From Streptomyces sp. 846.5 (GTDB lineage Bacteria; Actinomycetota; Actinomycetes; Streptomycetales; Streptomycetaceae), in contig NZ_SOBN01000003.1 of NCBI RefSeq assembly GCF_004365705.1, positions 248,001 through 312,000 of the forward strand: DNA of 64,000 nt, read 5' to 3'. Below are positions 1 to 7,984 of the stretch, in pieces. Each line of letters begins with the position of its first letter. The stretch's first letter is position 1. The translations under genes and the position numbers were made by a program. Under the pieces are notes generated by a model that saw nothing but the letters and a program-made list of their open reading frames with translations, ran no database searches and was not told where the DNA came from.

Positions 1-7
1 TCCACAC

Positions 8-418
8 GGCGGACGAGCCGGCCGGGCGGTCGCGTTGCACCCTTCACGGGGTGTGCCGAGGAACGTCCGGGCTCCACACGGCAGGGTGGTGGGTAACGCC
101 CACCCGGGGTGACCCGCGGGACAGTGCCACAGAAAACAGACCGCCGGCCGCTTCGGCAGCCGGTAAGGGTGAAACGGTGGTGTAAGAGACCACCAGTGCC
201 CAGGGTGACCTGGGCAGCTAGGTAAACCCCACCTGGAGCAAGGTCAAGATGGAACGCCGCAAGGCGCTCCGCGCAGGCGTTCGAGGGCTGCCCGCCCGAG
301 CCTGCGGGTAGACCGCTGGAGGCTGTCGGCAACGGCAGTCCTAGATGGATGACCGCCTCCGCGCGGGCCGCAAGGCCCCCGCGAGACAAAACCCGGCGTA
401 CAGGCCGACTCGTCCGCC
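8..418 (+). ncRNA. rnpB: RNase P RNA (M1 RNA), bacterial type A
   Basis: Catalytic RNA of ribonuclease P, which trims tRNA 5' leaders. The ten-base 5' strand at 8-17 (GGCGGACGAG) pairs exactly with 409-418 and closes the molecule (helix P1). Recognisable conserved pieces are the GAGGAACGTCCGGGCTCC block near 58-75, the ACAGAAAACAGACCGCC block near 128-144, GGTAAGGGTGAAACGGTG near 162-179, and the GAGACAAAACCC stretch near 382-393. Length of about 410 nt fits actinobacterial type A RNase P RNA. The promoter lies outside the window. No T-rich terminator is visible after 418. Confidence 0.95.
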
Positions 419-562
419 CCTAGGCCTGTGACCTGTGGAAACGCGCTCGGCGGTGCCGTGAGGCCCACCGGAGCAGCGCCCGCGCTGACCTGCGGTTTCC
501 CGCGGAGGCTTGCGGAGGGCTCCGACCTGCACTTCATGGCCCTGGACAGACTACTCCCAAGT

Positions 563-582
563 TGATACCAGCGTGATACCAT
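563..582 (+). promoter_or_regulatory. Extended -10 promoter with direct-repeat operator for the Doc pair
   Basis: TGATACC occurs twice, at 563-569 and 574-580, one helical turn apart (11 bp). The second copy forms an extended -10 (TGnTAnnnT, 574-582). A start point about 7 nt further falls on the ATG at 589, and no ribosome binding site precedes that ATG, so the mRNA is probably leaderless. Repeats overlapping the promoter are the expected place for antitoxin autorepression; that role is inferred. Confidence 0.5.
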
Positions 583-588
583 CTTTCT

Positions 589-783
589 ATGGCTATGACG
601 CTGCGACTCCCCGAGGATGATGACCGGCTTCTGACCGAGCGCGCCAAGGCAGAAGGCCGCAGTAAGCAAGAGTTGGCTACCGAGGCGATCCATGTCTTCG
701 TCACTCGTCGAACCGAGCTTTTCGAAGACATCCTCGACCAAGTGATGACGGAGGATGCGGAGCTGTTGGAGCGTCTCGCGTGA
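589..783 (+). CDS. Antitoxin, ribbon-helix-helix type, partner of Doc toxin
   Basis: A 64-residue acidic protein. Residues 1-30 (MAMTLRLPEDDDRLL...) look like a ribbon-helix-helix DNA-binding fold; the acidic C-terminal tail (residues 42-64) would wrap the toxin. It overlaps the Doc toxin start by four bases (GTGA, 780-783), the usual arrangement for translational coupling in toxin-antitoxin operons. Two in-frame ATGs (589 and 595) are possible. The first coincides with the predicted transcription start and gives a leaderless message. RHH plus Doc is a known pairing; specific neutralisation of this toxin is inferred from context. Confidence 0.85.
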   Translation: MAMTLRLPEDDDRLLTERAKAEGRSKQELATEAIHVFVTRRTELFEDILDQVMTEDAELLERLA

Positions 784-1151
784 TCTACCTCGATCTGCCC
801 GAGCTCCTGGTGATCGTCGAGAGGGTCACCGGCTCGCGGCATGCCGTGCGTGACTTCGGCCTCCTGCAATCCTCGGTCGAGCGTCCGAAGACCGACGTGT
901 TCGGCGTCGAGGCATACCCCACGTTGCTCGAGAAGGCTGCCGCGCTGCTGCACTCTCTGGCGCGCAATCACGCACCGGTGGACGGTAACAAGCGCACGGC
1001 ATGGATTGCCATGCGGATCATGCTGCGGCTCAACGGTGTCCAGTTGAGTGCTCCGGTCGATGACGCCGAGGTGTTCGTGAACGCCGTCGCCGTGGGCGAG
1101 TTGGAGGTCCCCGAGATCGCCAAGCAGCTCCAGGCGTGGGTGATCGCCTGA
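780..1151 (+). CDS. doc: Doc-family toxin (Fic fold)
   Basis: A 123-residue death-on-curing family protein. Doc toxins phosphorylate elongation factor Tu and stop translation. The Fic/Doc signature is at residues 64-72, HAPVDGNKR, with the catalytic-loop His64, Asp68, Asn70, Lys71 and Arg72 present. The usual Phe at the third position is Pro here. Length matches P1 Doc (about 126). It starts with GTG inside the antitoxin stop codon, so antitoxin and toxin are made from one message. The signature is intact, so the toxin is probably active. It sits directly behind rnpB, next to an essential RNA gene. Confidence 0.9.
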   Translation: MIYLDLPELLVIVERVTGSRHAVRDFGLLQSSVERPKTDVFGVEAYPTLLEKAAALLHSLARNHAPVDGNKRTAWIAMRIMLRLNGVQLSAPVDDAEVFVNAVAVGELEVPEIAKQLQAWVIA

Positions 1152-1240
1152 GGCGTCGGCGACTGCAGCCCGGGAGAGGAGAGTTGAGGCCCTGGCTTCT
1201 GACCTTGCCTGCTTCGGCCACCGGGACGTGGAACGTATCA

Positions 1241-1259
1241 GTGCTCCCAGAGGGAGCAC
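1241..1259. terminator. Perfect hairpin between doc and the VOC gene
   Basis: GTGCTCCC (1241-1248) and GGGAGCAC (1252-1259) form an 8-bp stem with a 3-nt loop between the convergent doc and VOC genes. There is no T tract on either side, which is common for actinobacterial bidirectional terminators. A protein-binding palindrome is the alternative. Confidence 0.45.
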
Positions 1260-1321
1260 CGCGCAGCGCCGGGACGGCTCCCTGCGGGGTCGGTTCGCGG
1301 TCGCGTTCGCGGGGGGACTCT

Positions 1322-1756
1322 TCAGTCGAGGCAGAACTCGTTGCCTTCGACGTCCTGCATCACGATGCACGACTCGTTGAAGCCGTCGGCGCGTAGGACC
1401 TGGACGCAGGTCGCGCCGAGGGCGAGCAGGCGGGCGCATTCGGCCTCCAGGGTGGCGAGGCGCTCCTCGCCCACGAGGCCGGTGCCGACTCGGACATCGA
1501 GGTGCACCCTGTTCTTGACGACCTTGCCTTCGGGGACGCGCTGGAAGAACAGTCGCGGGCCTTCGCCGGAGGGGTCGACGCAGGCGAACGCCGAGCCCTG
1601 GTGCTCGGGCGGGAGGGAGCGGTCGAATTCGTCCCAGTCGGCGAACCCCGGGGGCGGGGGCGGCACGACGTAGCCCAGCACCTCGCACCAGAAGCGGGCG
1701 ACGCGCTCGGGGTCTGCACAGTCGAAGGTGACCTGGAACTTCTTGATCGACGCCAT
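1322..1756 (-). CDS. VOC (glyoxalase/bleomycin-resistance fold) protein
   Basis: A 144-residue single-polypeptide vicinal-oxygen-chelate protein of the actinobacterial glyoxalase-like type. It opens with FQVTFDCADPERVARFWCEVLGY and ends with the metal-site strand CIVMQDVEGNEFCLD; His (RVHLDVRV, near residue 84) and the terminal Glu are plausible metal ligands. Two beta-alpha-beta-beta-beta modules can be traced (about 7-60 and 80-140). The family covers lyases, dioxygenases and antibiotic-binding proteins, so the substrate cannot be named. It is monocistronic and convergent with doc. Confidence 0.8.
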   Translation of the reverse strand: MASIKKFQVTFDCADPERVARFWCEVLGYVVPPPPPGFADWDEFDRSLPPEHQGSAFACVDPSGEGPRLFFQRVPEGKVVKNRVHLDVRVGTGLVGEERLATLEAECARLLALGATCVQVLRADGFNESCIVMQDVEGNEFCLD

Positions 1757-1879
1757 TGGTCCACGGTAGCGCGCGCCGGGGCCGAGGGGTGCGGTGGGTG
1801 GTTGGGTCGTCTAGGATCACTCGGGCTCGCGTGGGCGGGGGAGGACAGTGTCGGGTACTGGGGGCGGAGGGTCAACTTG

Positions 1880-2874
1880 GTGGGTGAAACTCGCGCCTTC
1901 TGGGTCGTAACCCCTGGGCAGGGTGCGATCGTTGAACCCCGCCCGCCCGCCCGCCCGCCCGCCCGGTGCCGGTCCTGTCCGCGGGCGATGCTGTCGTCCG
2001 GACGTTGTACTCCGGTGTCAGCCGCGGCACGGAATCGCTGGTGTTCCTCGGCCGGGTGCCGAGCAGTCAGTATGCGGCCATGCGGGCTCCGTTCCAGGAG
2101 GGGGACTTCCCCGGGCCGGTCAAGTACGGCTACCTGAACGTCGGTCTGGTGGAGCAGGGGCCGGCGGAGCTGGTCGGGCGGACCGTGTTCAGCCTGTTTC
2201 CCCATCAGACCAGGTTCCGAATACCGGCCGGTGACCTGACGCTCGTCCCGGACGGGGTGCCGGCCGGCCGCGCGGTGCTGGCCGGTGCGGTGGAGACGGC
2301 GCTCAACGCGCTGTGGGACGCGCCACCGCGGATCGGCGACCGGATCGCGGTCGTGGGCGGCGGCATGGTGGGGTGCAGCGTCGCCGCGCTGCTGGCCCGT
2401 TTCCCGGGGGTGCGTGCGCAGCTCGTCGACATCGACGAGGGCCGCGCGGAGACCGCCGCCGTCCTGGGAGTGCCGTTCGTGCGGCCCGCCGACGCAGACA
2501 CCGGGTGCGACCTGGTCTTCCATGCGAGTGGAACCGAGCAGGGGCTGCGCCGCTCGCTGGAACTCCTGGCCCCCGAAGGCACCGTGGTCGACCTCAGCTG
2601 GTACGGGGACCAGCCGGTCACCCTGCCGCTCGGGGAGTACTTCCACTCCGGACGGCTGACGCTGCGCAGCAGCCAGGTGGGCGCCGTTCCGCCGGACCGG
2701 CGCGCCCGCTTCACCACCTCCGCCCGGCTCGCCCTGGCCCTCGACCTGCTGCGGGACCCCCGCTTTGACACGCTGATCACCAGTGAGTCTGAGTTCGAGG
2801 AACTTCCGCAGGTCATGGCCGAGATCGCCGGTGGGCGGCGGCCGGGCCTGTGTCACCGCGTCCGCTATCGCTGA
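1880..2874 (+). pseudogene. Zinc-type (MDR) alcohol dehydrogenase, frame broken in a CCCG repeat; possibly phase-variable
   Basis: Medium-chain dehydrogenase/reductase. The natural start is GTG 1880 behind GGAGGG (1866-1871, 8-nt spacer). It gives the usual N-terminus of this family (VGETRAFWVVTPGQGAIVEP...), then runs into seven tandem CCCG units (1938-1965), after which the frame is wrong. The rest of the enzyme (RTLYSGVSRGTE, then the Rossmann motif VVGGGMVGCSVAALL) continues in the next frame from about 1966 to 2874. One extra CCCG unit, or two fewer, would join the halves. A shorter GTG at 1966 has no ribosome binding site and would lose the N-terminal strand. It precedes a pterin-synthase-like gene by 22 bp, so the two probably form an operon. 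Downstream codons look intact, arguing for a recent or reversible change. Confidence 0.75.
1938..1965. repeat. Tetranucleotide simple sequence repeat, seven CCCG units
   Basis: Seven perfect tandem CCCG copies (28 bp) inside the dehydrogenase reading frame. Because the unit is four bases, loss or gain by slipped-strand pairing changes the frame of the gene. Confidence 0.95.
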
Positions 2875-2896
2875 ACTGAAAGGGAAGGAACCGGTC

Positions 2897-3295
2897 ATGT
2901 TCTCCGTCACCGTGCGCGACCACCTGATGGTCGCGCACAGCCTCCGCGGCGAGGTGTTCGGCCCGGCGCAGCGCCTGCACGGGGCGACCTACGTCGTCGA
3001 CGCGACCTTCGAGCGCCCGGAGCTGGACGGTGACGGCATCGTCGTCGACATCGCGCTGGCAGCAGCCGAGTTGAACGAGCTGGTCGGCGCACTGTCCTAC
3101 CAGAACCTCGACGAGCGGCCCGAGTTCGAGGGCATCAACACCACCACGGAGTACCTGGCCCGGGTGATCGCCGACGGGCTCGCGGATCGCGTCAAGGAGG
3201 GCCGACTCGGGGACGGGGCGACGGGACTGACGGGCCTTCAGGTGCAGTTGCGCGAGTCGCACATCGCCTGGGCGGGGTATCGCCGCGCGTTGTGA
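2897..3295 (+). CDS. 6-pyruvoyl-tetrahydropterin/6-carboxytetrahydropterin synthase-like protein
   Basis: A 132-residue protein of the PTPS/QueD fold ([15 protein letters not shown] at 2-16, [17 protein letters not shown] middle, C-terminal [10 protein letters not shown]). Canonical members bind zinc with one His in the AHxL motif and two in an HGH motif, and use a Cys just before HGH. Here His14 and His28 are present, but the HGH is HGA (Ala30) and the Cys position is Ala24. It is therefore a divergent subfamily, and ordinary pterin synthase chemistry should not be assumed. ATG 2897 follows AAGGAA (2886-2891) closely. It lies 22 bp behind the dehydrogenase, so the two are probably co-transcribed. 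Confidence 0.8.
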   Translation: MFSVTVRDHLMVAHSLRGEVFGPAQRLHGATYVVDATFERPELDGDGIVVDIALAAAELNELVGALSYQNLDERPEFEGINTTTEYLARVIADGLADRVKEGRLGDGATGLTGLQVQLRESHIAWAGYRRAL

Positions 3296-3334
3296 CGTGG
3301 GCGGAGGATCGGTGCCGTTCCGGTCCTGCTGTCC

Positions 3335-3368
3335 CGGTCAACTCGCTATGATCGTGCGGAGTTGACCG
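3335..3368 (+). promoter_or_regulatory. Inverted-repeat operator around the -10 of the conflict system
   Basis: CGGTCAACTC (3335-3344) and GAGTTGACCG (3359-3368) are perfect 10-bp inverted arms with 14 bp between them. The spacer holds TATGAT (3347-3352), a strong -10. A protein bound here would directly block or position RNA polymerase for the gene at 3418. No regulator gene is adjacent. Confidence 0.6.
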
Positions 3369-3417
3369 AGTCCAGGCCAGAACCGGGCCAGGCCGAGCAG
3401 GGCGGGGGCGACGCGCG

Positions 3418-6400
3418 GTGCCGAGGCCTGTGGCCACCCGGGCAGAGTTGGACGCCGTCGGGGTTGCGGGCCTCGACCCTGTGCGCATCGCCGAGGTAAT
3501 CGTGGTGACAGCCGCCGGGCGGCAGCGCGGCTCCGGCTATCTGGTCGCCGCCGGTACGGTGCTCACCGCCGCGCATGTGGTGGCGGAGGCGCAGCAGGTG
3601 ACGGTGCGGTGCGCAGCCGACCGCCCCGGCGAGTGGTCCGCTCCGGCGTCCGTGGCCTGGCTCGACCGGGAGAACGACCTTGCCGTGCTGAGCGTGCCCA
3701 CAGTGCCGACCGCGCCGGCCGCCTCCGCCGCGCCTGCTGCCATGTTCGGCCGGGTGTCGGACGAGAAGCACGAGGTGGTCGCGGCGCACGCCGGCGGCTT
3801 CCCGTTGTGGAAGCAGCGAACCAGGAGCGGCGGCCGGCGGTTCCGTGAGATCGTCGTCGCGGACGGTCGGATCGCGGTGCTGTCCAACCTTCGCGAGGGC
3901 ATGCTGGAGCTGGTGGTGACGCCGTCCGGCGAGGACCCGGATCCGACGCTTTCCCCATGGGCAGGCATGTCCGGCGCCGCCTTGTGGGTGGGTGACCGCA
4001 TCGTGGGCGTGGTCGCGGAGCACCACCGCCACGAGGGGCTGGGTCGGCTCAGCGCGGTCCGGCTGGACGCGGCGCTGGCGAAGATGGACGGCGGGACGCG
4101 GAGCTGGCTGCTGACGCTGCTCTCCCTCCCGCAGGGGACGAGGCTGCCGCTGGTGGGCACCGCCATGACGTCCCAACCGGAGCCGCGGGTGCGGGTGGTG
4201 GGCATACCGGTGGCGTACGGCATCGAGCTGTTCAAGAACCGGGCGAAGGAACGCAACGAGATCGCCGCGCGGCTCGCCGATCCGGCGGTGCGGCTGGTCA
4301 CGGTCACCGGACGGCGCGGCGTCGGCAAGAGCGCGCTGGCAGCGAAGATGATGGACCAACTGGACCGGGGGGAGTGGCTGGGGCCGACACCCGGCCCGGT
4401 GCCGTTCGGCCTGGTCAACCTCTCCACCCGGACGACGGGAATTACCCTTCAGCGCGTCTACTTCGACTGCGCCAGACTGCTCGGCCCGGCAGCGGAGGAA
4501 CGGCTGACGGAGCGATGGCTGGCCGGAGGCAGTGCGCAGGAGCACCTGGCCGCGCTCAGCAGCGCCATCGACGATCGGCTGATCATCCTGCTGATGGACA
4601 ACGTGGAGGACCTGCTCGACGACGACGGCACCGTGGTGGACCAGGAGTTCGCCGACATCCTCGACTGGCTGCTCCGGGCCCACCGGGCCACCCCCAAACT
4701 GCTGATCACCAGTCAGGTCCCGCTGCGGCTGCGGCCGGAGCAGCAGCGTTACAGCGCCACCGTACTGATCGCCGAGGGTCTGGGGCCCGAAGAGGCCGTC
4801 GAGCTGCTGCGCGAACTCGACCAGGGCGGCCGGCTCGGCATCGCCGGACTCTCCGACAGTGAGCTGCTGAACGCGGCGGTCCGGGTGCACGGCATCCCCC
4901 GGGCGCTGGAACTGCTGGTCGGCGCGGTGGCCGATGACGACTCGTTGGTCCTGCCCACGCTGCGCGAGGTGGTGCAGAGTTTCATCCTCCGCGCGGATGT
5001 GGTGGAGGAACTCGCCGAGGACCGCTACAAGCGCCTGGACCTGCCGGCCCGCACGGTGCTGCAAGTCCTCGCGGCGCTGCGAACTGCCGCCCGCTACACC
5101 GCCCTTGAGGAGATCCTGGCCGGCCCGGCCCCGGAGCTGCCGGTCGCCGCCGTCCTCCGGGCCCTGGCCCGGGTGCACCTGGTGACGGTGGACCGGGAGC
5201 ACGGAGTCGTCTCGCTCCACCCCCTGGACGCCGAGATCGCCTACCGTGGGATGAGTGAAAGCGGGCCGCTGGGGAGGCAGGCCATGGAGCGGCGCATCGC
5301 CGACTGGTACGCGGGGCAGACCAAAACGGCCGAGGACTGGCGCCACCCGGACGACCTGACGGCGCATCGCAAGCAGTTCGAGCACCTGGTCCGGGCCGGC
5401 GACCACGACGACGCCGCACGCGTCCTGATCGCCATCAGCGAATGGCTGGTCTGGCACGGTTCGGTGCTCACCGCCGTTGCCATGCACCTTGAGGTGGACG
5501 GCCGGATCGTCGAGGAGCGGCTGCGCCTGGCCCACCTCACCGGCTACGCCCACGCCCGGCTCTCCGCCGGGCCGATCGAGCAGGCAGTCCAGCTGTTCGA
5601 GCAGGCGGTGACGCTGGCCGAGGCCCTCGACGAACGCACCGTGCTGCAGTACGCCCTGTTCGGCCTGGGCGACGCACACCGTCAGGCCGGACGTCCGGCT
5701 GCCGCGATCGGCCCGATCGCCCGTGCCGCCGAACTGGCGCACGAGGCGGGCGACGGCGAACGCGAGATGCATGCGCTGCTCTCGCTCAGCCTGACCCACA
5801 GCTATCTGCGCGACGGCGCCACCGCACTGGAGGTCGCCGACCGACTCGCCCTGCTGGCCGCCGGTGCCGGTCCTGCGGACAGCGGCGGCGGTCCGCTCGC
5901 CCGCGCCCGGGCCGGGAACGCCCGCACCATCGCCCTGCTGACCCTGCAGCATTGGGACGAGACGGTGGACTCGGCCGTCGCGACGGTCCGCGACTACCGG
6001 GCGGCCGGCAGCAGGGAAGCCGTCGCCTACGCCCTGAACGCCCAGGGCATCGCCCTGCTGGCGCTGGGCGCACTGGAGCGCGCCGTGCCGGTGTTGGAGG
6101 AGGCGTGCCAGGAGGCCTCGCTGATGGAGAATCCGCGCACGGAAGGCGTCTGTCTGCTGAACCTGGCCTGGGCGTACTGGTGCGACGGCCGACCGCAGCA
6201 GTCCGCCGACCGTGCGGAGCGGGCCGTCGCCGCGTTCGGCGGCGCCGGCGCGGCGGAGGCGTCCGCAGCCGGTGAACTGGCCGCGGCGGCCCGTGCGCTG
6301 ACCGACTCGCCCGCGGACGCTGCGGCAGCGCTGCGCCGTGCCGCTACGGCGTTGGACGGCAACGCCGAGATCATCGACGCCGCCTGGCTGCTCGCAGCAG

Positions 6401-6420
6401 CCGACGGCCTTGACCACTGA
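3418..6420 (+). CDS. Trypsin-like protease / STAND (NB-ARC-like) ATPase / TPR protein
   Basis: A 1000-residue three-part protein. Residues 25-225 are a trypsin-like domain with a complete triad: His53 (TAAHVV), Asp87 (ENDLAVL) and Ser185 (GMSGAAL). Residues about 265-560 are a STAND P-loop ATPase with Walker A GRRGVGKSAL (near 297-306) and Walker B LIILLMDNVED (near 388-398). Residues about 640-960 are helical TPR-like repeats. This is the layout of predicted NTP-dependent conflict systems, in which a sensor repeat triggers STAND oligomerisation and activates an effector, here a protease. The next gene encodes its characteristic partner, a Trypco2 protein. No signal peptide, so it acts in the cytoplasm. 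The protease target is unknown. Confidence 0.85.
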   Translation: MPRPVATRAELDAVGVAGLDPVRIAEVIVVTAAGRQRGSGYLVAAGTVLTAAHVVAEAQQVTVRCAADRPGEWSAPASVAWLDRENDLAVLSVPTVPTAPAASAAPAAMFGRVSDEKHEVVAAHAGGFPLWKQRTRSGGRRFREIVVADGRIAVLSNLREGMLELVVTPSGEDPDPTLSPWAGMSGAALWVGDRIVGVVAEHHRHEGLGRLSAVRLDAALAKMDGGTRSWLLTLLSLPQGTRLPLVGTAMTSQPEPRVRVVGIPVAYGIELFKNRAKERNEIAARLADPAVRLVTVTGRRGVGKSALAAKMMDQLDRGEWLGPTPGPVPFGLVNLSTRTTGITLQRVYFDCARLLGPAAEERLTERWLAGGSAQEHLAALSSAIDDRLIILLMDNVEDLLDDDGTVVDQEFADILDWLLRAHRATPKLLITSQVPLRLRPEQQRYSATVLIAEGLGPEEAVELLRELDQGGRLGIAGLSDSELLNAAVRVHGIPRALELLVGAVADDDSLVLPTLREVVQSFILRADVVEELAEDRYKRLDLPARTVLQVLAALRTAARYTALEEILAGPAPELPVAAVLRALARVHLVTVDREHGVVSLHPLDAEIAYRGMSESGPLGRQAMERRIADWYAGQTKTAEDWRHPDDLTAHRKQFEHLVRAGDHDDAARVLIAISEWLVWHGSVLTAVAMHLEVDGRIVEERLRLAHLTGYAHARLSAGPIEQAVQLFEQAVTLAEALDERTVLQYALFGLGDAHRQAGRPAAAIGPIARAAELAHEAGDGEREMHALLSLSLTHSYLRDGATALEVADRLALLAAGAGPADSGGGPLARARAGNARTIALLTLQHWDETVDSAVATVRDYRAAGSREAVAYALNAQGIALLALGALERAVPVLEEACQEASLMENPRTEGVCLLNLAWAYWCDGRPQQSADRAERAVAAFGGAGAAEASAAGELAAAARALTDSPADAAAALRRAATALDGNAEIIDAAWLLAAADGLDH

Positions 6421-6451
6421 CCCGTCCCACTCCGTCCCCTGGAGGCATGGA

Positions 6452-6760
6452 ATGATCGAACTCGCGGATCTGATCAGTCAGTTGCGCTCGGAACTGACCA
6501 CGGCCATGGCGGCCGGGGCCGGCGAGGAACTGCAGTTCAGCCTGGGTCCGGTCGAGCTTGAGATCTCCGTCGCCCTGCAGCGTGAGGCGGGCGCCGGCGG
6601 CAAGGTGCGCTTCTGGGTGGCGGAGGTCGGCGCGGACGCCAAGCACACCCGCAGCGAGACCCAGCTGATCCGCCTCAAGCTCGAGCCGCAGCTGGTCCGC
6701 GACGGTGTGTTCGTACGGCCGATGCTGATCTCCGGCGTCGACCTCGACGGCGAGGACTGA
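6452..6760 (+). CDS. Trypco2 (trypsin-co-occurring domain 2) protein
   Basis: A 102-residue protein: an N-terminal amphipathic helix (MIELADLISQLRSELTTAM), then beta-rich segments (LQFSLGPVELEISVALQ, GGKVRFWVAEVG, ETQLIRLKLEPQLV). The pattern matches the small Trypco2 family that accompanies trypsin-STAND genes in multicellular bacteria. ATG 6452 has GGAGG at 6441-6445 with 6-nt spacing; the gene lies 31 bp behind the protease-ATPase, so they are one operon. Its role is unknown; candidates are regulator, inhibitor, adaptor or substrate of the protease. Confidence 0.8.
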   Translation: MIELADLISQLRSELTTAMAAGAGEELQFSLGPVELEISVALQREAGAGGKVRFWVAEVGADAKHTRSETQLIRLKLEPQLVRDGVFVRPMLISGVDLDGED

Positions 6761-6812
6761 CCCGGGCGCCGCGCCCGCACCCCGCAGAGCTGACCCCGCA
6801 GAGCCGACCCGG

Positions 6813-7808
6813 CTATGCGGGGGACGGGCGGACCAGGCGGCCGCGGGAGATGAGGGAGGCGGCCTGTTTGAGGCGGCGGACCCTGATACTGACGCCGTAC
6901 GCGTCGATGCCGGGGACGGCGGCGAGCCGGGTGGTGAGGTAGCGGTAGAAGTCCTCGGCGTCGCGGCAGATGACGATGGCCATCACATTGGGCTGTCCGC
7001 TGGTGGCGCCGGCGAAGGCGACTTCGTCGTGGCGGGCGAGTTCCTCGCCGATGCGCTGGAGGTGGGCGGGGGCGACCCGCAGCCAGAGGGTGGCGTTGAG
7101 CTGGTACCCGAGCCGCTCGGGGAGCGAGTCGACGTCGTAGGAGAGGGTGCCGGAGCTCTCCAGGGCGTCGAGCCGGCGGGCCACCCGGGCGGTGGACCAG
7201 CCGGTGAGTGCGGCGAGTTGGGTGTGGGTGGTGCGGCCGTCCTGGGCCACGGCGTCCAGTAGCGGGGCGTCCTCCTCGGCCGGGGGCAGCAGCGGTCCGG
7301 TAGGGGCGGCGGGCGGATCGCCGGCGAGTTGCCGTACCTGCTCGGGGGTGAGGCGTCCGCCGTAGCTGGCCCAGCCCACCGTGCCGGGGTCGCCGAACGG
7401 ATGGATGAGCAGGTCGATGCTCACGTCGAGGACGGCGGCCGATTTGGGGAGCTGCTGCATCAGCATGTCGTCGCGCTGTGCTTCGACGGGTGAGCGGATG
7501 ACGCAGATGATCTCCGAGCCGCCGGAGGCGATGTTGGCGTAGGCGATGTCGGGCCGCCGGGCGAGTGCGTCGGCGAGCGGGCCGACGCGGTCCGGGCGGC
7601 AGCGGATGCGGGCGACCCACTGCGCCTGTCCGTACACGGCGGGGTTGACCATGCCCACCACGCGCACCACCCCATCGCGGTGCAGGGCGTGGTAGCGGCG
7701 GGCCGCGGTCTGCTCCGATACGCCGATCACCTCGCCGATGAGGCGGAACGGGGCACGCGGCGCACATTGCAGGGAGTGGAGGATTTTCATGTCGATATCG
7801 TCTGCCAT
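6813..7808 (-). CDS. Lrp/AsnC-family regulator with duplicated core
   Basis: A 331-residue protein, about twice the length of a usual Lrp. Residues 1-50 are an AsnC-type helix-turn-helix (IDMKILHSLQCAPRAPFRLIGEVIGVSEQTAARR), followed by a ligand-binding-like segment, a second helix-turn-helix near 175-225 (LLDAVAQDGRTTHTQLAALTGWSTARVARR) and a second effector-like domain. Such double-length Lrp regulators are common in streptomycetes. It is divergent from the decayed MFS gene, with 176 bp between, and probably once controlled it. The ligand is unknown. Confidence 0.85.
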   Translation of the reverse strand: MADDIDMKILHSLQCAPRAPFRLIGEVIGVSEQTAARRYHALHRDGVVRVVGMVNPAVYGQAQWVARIRCRPDRVGPLADALARRPDIAYANIASGGSEIICVIRSPVEAQRDDMLMQQLPKSAAVLDVSIDLLIHPFGDPGTVGWASYGGRLTPEQVRQLAGDPPAAPTGPLLPPAEEDAPLLDAVAQDGRTTHTQLAALTGWSTARVARRLDALESSGTLSYDVDSLPERLGYQLNATLWLRVAPAHLQRIGEELARHDEVAFAGATSGQPNVMAIVICRDAEDFYRYLTTRLAAVPGIDAYGVSIRVRRLKQAASLISRGRLVRPSPA

Positions 7809-7984
7809 GGAATAACTATCTCATTGAGTGGCAGCTAAATGGAGGTTTGTATCCATCATCGGCCCCCTTCGTGGTGATTATTGAAGGTATTGCGGATACT
7901 GGAGTGCAGGCCAGGTCCGAGGCAGGACGCCCAGCACCACAGCAGTAACCGATCGCGGCGCAGCACGCCGCAAGGAGAATCCCC

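Noticed and set aside
1938..1965. GTG 1966 as the true dehydrogenase start
   Set aside because: It has no ribosome site and removes the conserved N-terminal strand that is found, in the other frame, behind a good site at 1880.
3346..6417. A 1023-codon open frame on the minus strand across the trypsin-STAND gene
   Set aside because: It is the antisense shadow of a GC-rich gene: low-complexity Arg/Gly/Gln/His composition, no domain, and the plus strand has intact catalytic motifs. The same holds for long antisense frames at 1360-2910, 23432-26029, 29544-34211, 41900-44863 and 54393-57818.
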